From Chlamydia trachomatis (GTDB lineage: Bacteria; Chlamydiota; Chlamydiia; Chlamydiales; JAAKFR01), in NCBI GenBank assembly GCA_945861315.1, contig CAMAUB010000024.1, forward strand, positions 1 to 12,423: DNA of 12,423 nt. The letters run 5' to 3'. Both the position numbers and the translations under genes were made by a program. Positions 8,004-12,423 of the stretch are shown piece after piece (within the stretch, counting starts at the first letter, position 1; every line of letters begins with the position of its first letter). The notes below the pieces were generated by a model, which had not been told where the DNA came from, ran no database searches, and saw nothing but the letters and a program-made list of their open reading frames with translations.

Positions 8004-9096
8004 AAAGCTACGTCTACTCGATCGTTATCTTGGAATCCCCCTGATCTTTTGCCTTGGTCTTTTTCGAAAAAAGCAAAAAAAACCTAAAATAATTCAATCA
8101 ATCGCTCTTCTTAAAACATCGGGTATTGGTGATACGGTTATCCTCTCGGCGATTGTGAGAGATTTAAAAGCTGCGCTCCCAAACAGAGAGATCACTTTAT
8201 TTACGGGGAAGTTGAACTATGAGATGGGAAAGCTCATCAAAGGATGTCACGTGGTCTCTCTTCCTATTTCTAAGCCATTTGCAGCAATACAGATGGTGCG
8301 GCAGAAGCAATTTGATCTTTGGGTCGACTTTGGCCCCTGGTCGCGGATCAATGCACTTTTTACCTTCTTCTCTCTCTCCCGCTATAAGCTCGGATTCAAA
8401 ACAGCCGGCCAATATCGACACTATATTTATGATCAATTTGTCAATCATAGCAAGGAGCTTCATGAGATCAACAACTACCGCGCGCTCATCAAAGCAATAG
8501 GAGTTCAAAAACATGGATTTCCACACATTGATATTGAAAAACAAGTCCCAAAAAAACGGCGCGTTGCTCTCCACCTTTTTCCAGGAGGTTCACGGGCTGA
8601 ACTGAAAATGTGGCCCCTTGAAAATTGGATGGATCTGATCGATCGCCTCCTAAATGATGGATATGAAATTGTTCTAACAGGAGGAAAAAATGATCGGCTT
8701 GACATCGATAAACCAGGCATTTTGAATAAAGCAGGCAAGCTCTCTTTAAAAGAGACAGCAACATACCTAACTACTTGTGAGCATGTTATTAGCATCGACA
8801 CAGGAATTATGCATCTAGCAGCAGCTATTGGATGTCATGTCATATCACTTCATGGACCCACCTCTGAAAAAAGGTGGGGTGCTGTGGGTGAAAATGTAAC
8901 AGTCATAAAACCCACTTATGAGTATACTCCCTGTATTAACTTTGGGTATGAGTCGACTTGTAAAACAAATACCTGCATGAAATCGATCACTGTTGATCGG
9001 GTAATTAACGCAATCAAGGGAAGAGATGAAAGTATGTATTTTAGCAGGGGGAAGCGGGACAAGACTTTGGCCCTACTCGCGAGCGAACTACCCTAA
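7984..9096 (+). CDS. GT9 heptosyltransferase-like glycosyltransferase
   Basis: The protein belongs to the WaaC/WaaF/WaaQ (GT9) family. Evidence is KTSGIGDTVILSAI (residues about 44-57), the WVDFGPW segment, LHLFPGGSRAELKMWP (PGGSR about 200-204), VLTGGKND, ISIDTGIMHLAAA (about 270-282) and SLHGPTSEKRWG (about 288-299). The ATG at 7984 gives 370 residues and a 20-base overlap with the GT4 gene. The longer frame from 7912 would overlap by 92 bases and is less likely. An N-terminal hydrophobic patch (LGIPLIFCLGLF) may anchor it to the membrane. Although the family name implies heptose, GT9 members also use other sugars, and no heptose pathway gene is nearby. The last 24 codons lie in the 71-base overlap with manC and encode a tail with no family resemblance. 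Cysteines cluster just before it (C341, C350, C355 in the long frame). Confidence 0.9.
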   Translation: MKERGNKKLRLLDRYLGIPLIFCLGLFRKKQKKPKIIQSIALLKTSGIGDTVILSAIVRDLKAALPNREITLFTGKLNYEMGKLIKGCHVVSLPISKPFAAIQMVRQKQFDLWVDFGPWSRINALFTFFSLSRYKLGFKTAGQYRHYIYDQFVNHSKELHEINNYRALIKAIGVQKHGFPHIDIEKQVPKKRRVALHLFPGGSRAELKMWPLENWMDLIDRLLNDGYEIVLTGGKNDRLDIDKPGILNKAGKLSLKETATYLTTCEHVISIDTGIMHLAAAIGCHVISLHGPTSEKRWGAVGENVTVIKPTYEYTPCINFGYESTCKTNTCMKSITVDRVINAIKGRDESMYFSRGKRDKTLALLASELP

Positions 9097-10357
9097 ACAA
9101 TTTTTAAAATTAATCGACGACAACTCTTTTCTGCAAAAAACAGTTGAGCGTGCGCGCGGTTTGACAGATGACATCTACATTGTCACCCATCCCAATGCTT
9201 ACCATGTCATTGCAGAACAGGTGCCTGATTTTGCTGACAATATTCTTTTAGAGCCGGCGCCTAAAAACACAGCACCTGCCATTGCTTTTGCAATGACAGA
9301 ACTATTAAGGCGTGGAGCAGATCCAAAAGAGCTTCTCTTTGTTTGCCCTGCCGATCATCTTATTGCCCCAAACAAGCGATTTTGTGAAATCATCAATCAG
9401 GCTGCAGCACAAGCTTTGCAGGGGAAAATTGTGACTTTTGGCATTCGCCCCACAAAGCCAGAGACAGGCTATGGGTATATCAAAGCCGATAGCGCCGAGT
9501 TTGTTGAGAAGCCCGATCTTACAACGGCTCAAAAGTATCTTGCTAGCGGTGACTATTACTGGAACTCGGGCATGTTTCTGTTCACAATTGAAACAATGCA
9601 AAAAGAGCTTGCGCTTTATGCCCCCAATTTAGACAAGCCCATTTCTATCGACTACGCCGTGATGGAAAAATCAAAGTGCGTTGTTGTTGTGCCGATGGAT
9701 TTAACATGGTCTGATGTGGGTTCTTGGGAGAATATTTATGAGTTGCTTGAGAAAGATGAGCAGAAAAATGTGATACGCGGTGAGGTTGTCACTTATGAGA
9801 CTAAAAATTCTCTAATCTTTGCAGAAAAACGCCTTGTTACAACGATTGGTTTGGATGAAATGATCGTCATTGAGACTGGTGATGTTGTTCTTGTTGCTTC
9901 GAAAAAAGAGTCTCAAAAAGTGAAGGAGATTGTCAGCCAAATCAAAGGACGAACAGAAGCGATAGAGCACGTCACAGTTTCCCGTCCATGGGGAAGCTTT
10001 ACAGTGTTAGAAGAGGGAGTGCGCTTTAAAATGAAACGCCTAAGCATCAAACCACTTCAAAAGCTGAGCCTTCAAATGCACTACCATCGAAGTGAACATT
10101 GGGTAGTTGTGAGTGGAACTGCAAAAGTGACCATCCAAGATGAGGAAAAGGTTGTGCATGAGGGGGAGAGTATTTTTGTTCCAAAATCGGCGATTCATCG
10201 AGTTGAAAATCCAGGGAAAGTATCGCTAGAAATCATTGAAGTGCAGGTAGGTGAATATCTAGGTGAAGATGACATTGTGCGCTTTGAAGATGTCTATGGA
10301 AGATTAAAGGATGAAGAGTCTTTCAAATTACTATTGAGTAAAGCGGCAAGTCGATAA
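9026..10357 (+). CDS. manC: Mannose-1-phosphate guanylyltransferase / mannose-6-phosphate isomerase
   Basis: This bifunctional enzyme makes GDP-mannose. The N-terminal pyrophosphorylase domain has GGSGTRLWPYSRANYPKQF (residues 8-26), LLEPAPKNTAPAIA (74-86), CPADH (107-111), EKP (161-163), YYWNSGMFLF (177-186), SIDYAVMEK (207-215) and WSDVGSW (228-234). The C-terminal cupin (type II phosphomannose isomerase) has SRPWGSF and the metal-binding QMHYHRSEHW (350-359). At 443 residues it is shorter than the usual 460-480. The missing part is mainly between FLF (186) and SIDYAV (207), where homologues carry a longer helical insert. Start 9026 is preceded by AAGGGAAGAG and yields a perfect N-terminus even though it lies 71 bases inside the GT9 gene. 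It supplies GDP-mannose for Gmd. A phosphomannomutase must be encoded elsewhere. Confidence 0.95.
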   Translation: MKVCILAGGSGTRLWPYSRANYPKQFLKLIDDNSFLQKTVERARGLTDDIYIVTHPNAYHVIAEQVPDFADNILLEPAPKNTAPAIAFAMTELLRRGADPKELLFVCPADHLIAPNKRFCEIINQAAAQALQGKIVTFGIRPTKPETGYGYIKADSAEFVEKPDLTTAQKYLASGDYYWNSGMFLFTIETMQKELALYAPNLDKPISIDYAVMEKSKCVVVVPMDLTWSDVGSWENIYELLEKDEQKNVIRGEVVTYETKNSLIFAEKRLVTTIGLDEMIVIETGDVVLVASKKESQKVKEIVSQIKGRTEAIEHVTVSRPWGSFTVLEEGVRFKMKRLSIKPLQKLSLQMHYHRSEHWVVVSGTAKVTIQDEEKVVHEGESIFVPKSAIHRVENPGKVSLEIIEVQVGEYLGEDDIVRFEDVYGRLKDEESFKLLLSKAASR

Positions 10358-10422
10358 GGGCTCGTCAAGGAATAACTTCCGCATCCAAAACTGCGCAAGG
10401 AGTTAAAAAAAGAAATAGCGGT

Positions 10423-10451
10423 TTGATAATTAATGAGTTTTTTGATATCAT
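10423..10451 (+). promoter_or_regulatory. Sigma70-like promoter for the EamA transporter gene
   Basis: TTGATA (10423-10428) is separated by exactly 17 bases from TATCAT (10446-10451), each hexamer matching consensus at five of six positions. Transcription would begin near 10458, leaving a leader of about 30 bases before the ATG at 10487. The surrounding 129-base gap (10358-10486) holds no other gene. I see no convincing terminator for manC in it: a small imperfect hairpin near 10378-10400 is followed by an A-rich and not a T-rich run. Confidence 0.75.
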
Positions 10452-10486
10452 CTCGCTTCAGTATCATAAGACGAGTAGCCTAAAAT

Positions 10487-11413
10487 ATGAACCTTCTTTT
10501 TGTTTTTTTCAACTTTTTTGTCTGGGCCTCCTCTTTTTCACTGGCTAAAGCAGCTATGAAATATAGCCCCCCTCTCTATGTTACAGGAGTGAGAATGTTC
10601 ATCGCAGGAGTGATTCTCCTCGCGTTTCTCTACTTTTTTAAAAGAAAAGATTTCCGTATTACACGTTCTCAAATATTACCTTTATTCCTCTTATCCCTCT
10701 CTGCAGTCTATCTTACAAATGCATTTGAGTTTTGGGGACTTCAATATCTCACTGCTGCCAAAGCTTGCCTAATCTATAGTCTCTCTCCCTTTATTGCTGC
10801 ACTGCTCTCTTATATCCAATTTCGTGAGAAGATCACAGCACGTAAGGTTGTTGGGCTAGTGATTGGTTTCATCGGATTTTCGCCTGTCTTTCTCTATAAT
10901 TCAGGTTCGGAAGTGGCTATGGGAGGATTCTTGTTCTTTTCTTGGGCAGAACTTGCTCTGATCATGGCTACAATCTTCTCGGTTTATGGTTGGATCTTAC
11001 TGCGTAAGCTTGGAAAGGATGAGGGAATGTCTCCTTTGATGGCAAATGGAAGCTCTATGTTAATGGGAGGACTCTTTGCTCTTGCCCACTCTTTCTTTGT
11101 TGAAAATTGGGCCCCCACTCCGGTAGTTGAACAAGGTGAATTTTTCAAATGGGTCTTTTTCATTATTATCGTTTCTAATTTACTCTGCTACAATCTTTAT
11201 GGTTGGTTGCTCAAACGTTTTTCAGCAACATTTCTCTCATTTGCTGGCCTTACAACGCCTCTTTTTGCAGCGGCGTGGGGTTGGTTGATGCATCGAGAAA
11301 CAGTGCCTTGGCCCTTCTATCTATCAATGGCGGTTGTAGGAGCTGGCCTTTGGCTTGTCTACTCCGAAGAGCTTCGCCTTGGCTATATTGTTCGATCTAG
11401 AAAAGCTGTCTGA
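10487..11413 (+). CDS. EamA/DMT-family transporter (possible SAM transporter)
   Basis: This is a 308-residue integral membrane protein with about ten transmembrane helices, arranged as two EamA repeats (roughly residues 1-135 and 145-292). The first repeat shows the family pattern: FVWASSFSLAKAAM at the start, GVRMFIAGVILL in helix 2, FWGLQYLTAAKACLIYSLSPFIAALL in helices 3-4, and FREKIT ahead of helix 5. Drug/metabolite-superfamily members move many substrates. In Chlamydia the thrS-adjacent member (CT580/CTL843) was shown to carry S-adenosylmethionine and S-adenosylhomocysteine. Its location near thrS makes orthology plausible but unproven here. The gene has its own promoter, no strong Shine-Dalgarno, a basic C-terminal tail, and stops at a TGA 111 bases before the converging pgeF-like gene. 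Confidence 0.88.
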   Translation: MNLLFVFFNFFVWASSFSLAKAAMKYSPPLYVTGVRMFIAGVILLAFLYFFKRKDFRITRSQILPLFLLSLSAVYLTNAFEFWGLQYLTAAKACLIYSLSPFIAALLSYIQFREKITARKVVGLVIGFIGFSPVFLYNSGSEVAMGGFLFFSWAELALIMATIFSVYGWILLRKLGKDEGMSPLMANGSSMLMGGLFALAHSFFVENWAPTPVVEQGEFFKWVFFIIIVSNLLCYNLYGWLLKRFSATFLSFAGLTTPLFAAAWGWLMHRETVPWPFYLSMAVVGAGLWLVYSEELRLGYIVRSRKAV

Positions 11414-11419
11414 GTTATA

Positions 11420-11430
11420 TATACCCAAAC
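11420..11430 (+). repeat. Copy 1 of the TATACCCAAAC motif
   Basis: TATACCCAAAC lies seven bases after the transporter stop codon, embedded in TTATATATACCCAAAC. The same core occurs twice more just upstream of the pgeF-like gene (12249-12258 on this strand and 12276-12285 inverted). The gene is thus bracketed by copies of the motif. Function is unknown. Confidence 0.55.
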
Positions 11431-11431
11431 A

Positions 11432-11464
11432 AACTGACCCCATATTTCTAATATTGGGTCAGTT
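11432..11464. terminator. Strong hairpin between two converging genes
   Basis: AACTGACCC (11432-11440) pairs perfectly with GGGTCAGTT (11456-11464). Inside, after one C/T mismatch, ATAT pairs with ATAT around a five-base loop. It begins 18 bases after the stop of the EamA gene and lies about 60 bases beyond the stop of the pgeF-like gene on the other strand. Neither side has a clean T-run, so it is either a weak bidirectional terminator or an mRNA 3'-end stabilising structure. The remainder of the 11414-11524 gap shows nothing else except one copy of the TATACCCAAAC motif. Confidence 0.5.
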
Positions 11465-11524
11465 ACGATCTATCAATCGCGAGGCTTTCACGCAGGTCAA
11501 AATTATCATTCCGGATTTAATCGA

Positions 11525-12241
11525 CTATATCAGAGCAATAAAAGTTGCATGACGCCCACTTTTTTGCAGACGGCGGTAGGAAAAACAAAGATCTGTATTG
11601 GCATAGGTACAAATACCAGCAAGTTCAATATTTTCCTCTTTCACACCACAGCTTGTGAGCTGCCACTTTGAAATCTCCCAGAGATTGAAGTAGGTGGGCT
11701 TGACTTGAAATGGAAGGAAGGAGGTTGGAAGTTCCTTTTCAAAATTTCGAAATTCAGCCGCCAGAGGGCCAAGGCTCGCAGAGATCCCAACTAGCAGATC
11801 TTCTGCTTTTGTTTGATACTCTTGATGCATTTTTTTAATTGTCTTTTGGTAGATGTTCAAGACATTGCCTCGCCATCCACAATGGATGGCAGCAATGGCG
11901 TGATGAATAGGGTCGTAGAGTAGGGCTGCTTGGCAATCAGCATGGAGAACTTGCAAAGCAATGCCTCTTTGATTGGTCATATGTGCATCTGCATTGGGAA
12001 TAATTTTAGGATCGGCTACAACGACCAGATCTCCATGGCATTGCTTAAGTGAGCAGACTGTTGAGATTTCCAGGTACTTATGAGCACGAGAGTGATTTTC
12101 TTCGACGGCCCTTGGATCATCCCCCGATGAGAGGCTAAAGTTTAGAGAGTCATAGGGCCCTTGACTGACTCCTCCTAAACGAAAAAAGCTACCTTGTTTA
12201 AGGTTGTGGTTAGCAAAGAGTGAAAAAGTATGAACTTTCAT
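11525..12241 (-). CDS. pgeF: PgeF/YfiH-type laccase-domain protein (purine nucleoside phosphorylase-like)
   Basis: The 238-residue protein belongs to the YfiH/PgeF/LACC1 family, whose members have been described as peptidoglycan-editing factors and as enzymes acting on purine nucleosides. Metal-site motifs are in place: QCHG (67-70), LHADCQA (99-105), IHCGWRG (119-125) and late CTYANTDLCFSYRR with GRHATFI at the C-terminus. In the usual GPSIGPCCY region the sequence reads SASLGPLAAEF, so the typical cysteine there is replaced. The ATG at 12241 gives the normal family length. An upstream TTG at 12271 would add ten unsupported residues. No Shine-Dalgarno is visible, and a perfect TATAAT lies only four bases upstream of the ATG on the coding strand, so the message may be leaderless. 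It converges on the transporter gene. Confidence 0.9.
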   Translation of the reverse strand: MKVHTFSLFANHNLKQGSFFRLGGVSQGPYDSLNFSLSSGDDPRAVEENHSRAHKYLEISTVCSLKQCHGDLVVVADPKIIPNADAHMTNQRGIALQVLHADCQAALLYDPIHHAIAAIHCGWRGNVLNIYQKTIKKMHQEYQTKAEDLLVGISASLGPLAAEFRNFEKELPTSFLPFQVKPTYFNLWEISKWQLTSCGVKEENIELAGICTYANTDLCFSYRRLQKSGRHATFIALI

Positions 12242-12244
12242 GAG

Positions 12245-12290
12245 ATTATATACCCAAATCCGACTTTTCAAGTTGTTTGGGTATAATATA
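12245..12290. repeat. Inverted pair of TATACCCAAA motifs in the pgeF promoter region
   Basis: TATACCCAAA at 12249-12258 faces TTTGGGTATA at 12276-12285, separated by 17 bases, forming an operator-like inverted repeat about 30 bases upstream of the pgeF-like ATG. On the minus strand a perfect TATAAT (12250-12245) overlaps the proximal arm, with TTGAAA (12271-12266) 15 bases upstream of it. On the plus strand the distal arm also contains TATAAT (12282-12287). The geometry suits a repressor-bound promoter. The 15-base spacer is shorter than optimal, and no regulator is known. Confidence 0.5.
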
Positions 12291-12300
12291 ACCTTCTAGT

Positions 12301-12337
12301 GAAAAAGAAAACCTCTCTTCCCTAAAGGAAAGAGAGG
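12301..12337 (-). terminator. Rho-independent terminator of the right-edge gene
   Basis: On the minus strand an eight-base-pair stem (CCTCTCTT/AAGAGAGG) extends past one mismatch by two more pairs and closes on a TAAA/TTTA tetraloop (12312-12337). It is followed by TTTTCTTTTTC (12311-12301). It lies about ten bases after the stop codon of the gene entering from the right and upstream of pgeF, so it separates the two transcripts. Confidence 0.85.
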
Positions 12338-12345
12338 CTCAAGAA

Positions 12346-12423
12346 TTAGTGTCTGATTGCTTGTTGCGCATTGACGGCAATCTCTTGGAAGGCCGAAGAG
12401 ATGTTATAGAAGTCTTGAACAGC
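12346..12423 (-). CDS. 3' end of a minus-strand gene (partial, 25 codons visible)
   Basis: Translating leftward from the window edge gives AVQDFYNISSAFQEI followed by AVNAQQAIRH and a TAA at 12348-12346. An intrinsic terminator follows at once, which supports this frame as genuine. The segment is amphipathic and helical in character, without cysteines or hydrophobic stretches. It is too short to assign by sequence. In C. trachomatis the type III translocator operon (ending in copD, CT579) lies beyond the thrS-adjacent transporter, so a CopD-like translocator is a positional guess only. Confidence 0.7.
   Translation of the reverse strand, partial: AVQDFYNISSAFQEIAVNAQQAIRH

Noticed and set aside
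10378..10412. Possible terminator after manC
   Set aside because: The hairpin has only four pairs plus a mismatch and three more, and is followed by an A-run instead of a T-run on the transcribed direction.
12242..12271. TTG start adding ten residues to the pgeF-like protein
   Set aside because: Those residues are encoded by the inverted-repeat promoter region and no ribosome-binding site precedes the TTG.
1..12423. CRISPR arrays, transposases, tRNA or rRNA genes
   Set aside because: No regularly spaced repeats, transposase motifs, cloverleaf-like segments or rRNA stretches were seen on either strand.

Overview
The window most likely comes from a member of the Chlamydiae outside the classical Chlamydia genus (an amoeba- or arthropod-associated 'environmental' lineage such as the Waddlia/Parachlamydia/Simkania group). 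The main evidence is a leftward run thrS - CT583/pGP6-D-like gene - CT584-like gene, which is a specifically chlamydial gene order. I recognised the CT583 and CT584 families from remembered sequence, without a database search.

Left half (about 77-5834, minus strand): one tightly packed operon read right to left. It holds threonyl-tRNA synthetase, the pGP6-D/CT583-like protein, the CT584-like protein (type III secretion-associated in Chlamydia), tatA, tatC, and two beta-propeller-like proteins of unknown role. Stop/start overlaps of 4 to 26 bases link most members. A further gene may begin at the extreme left edge. The ParA/MinD gene (CT582) that normally separates thrS from CT583 is absent here.

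Middle (5896-10357, plus strand): a four-gene glycan cassette with overlapping genes. It encodes GDP-mannose 4,6-dehydratase (gmd), a GT4 glycosyltransferase, a GT9 heptosyltransferase-like enzyme and a bifunctional mannose-1-phosphate guanylyltransferase/phosphomannose isomerase (manC). The set would make GDP-mannose from mannose- or fructose-phosphate (with a phosphomannomutase encoded elsewhere), convert it to GDP-4-keto-6-deoxymannose, and transfer sugars to an unidentified acceptor. It diverges from thrS across a very short shared start region.

Right part (10358-12423): a well-formed sigma70-like promoter drives an EamA/DMT-family transporter on the plus strand. Converging on it is a minus-strand PgeF/YfiH-type laccase-domain gene, framed by copies of the motif TATACCCAAA. 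At the right edge lies the 3' end of another minus-strand gene with a clear intrinsic terminator.

In Chlamydia trachomatis, as I remember it, a DMT-family transporter (CT580, the SAM/SAH transporter) sits next to thrS (CT581), and the type III translocator operon CT576-579 lies just beyond. If that recollection is right, the glycan cassette is an insertion into a conserved, type III secretion-linked chlamydial neighbourhood. No stretch longer than 300 bases lacks a gene.
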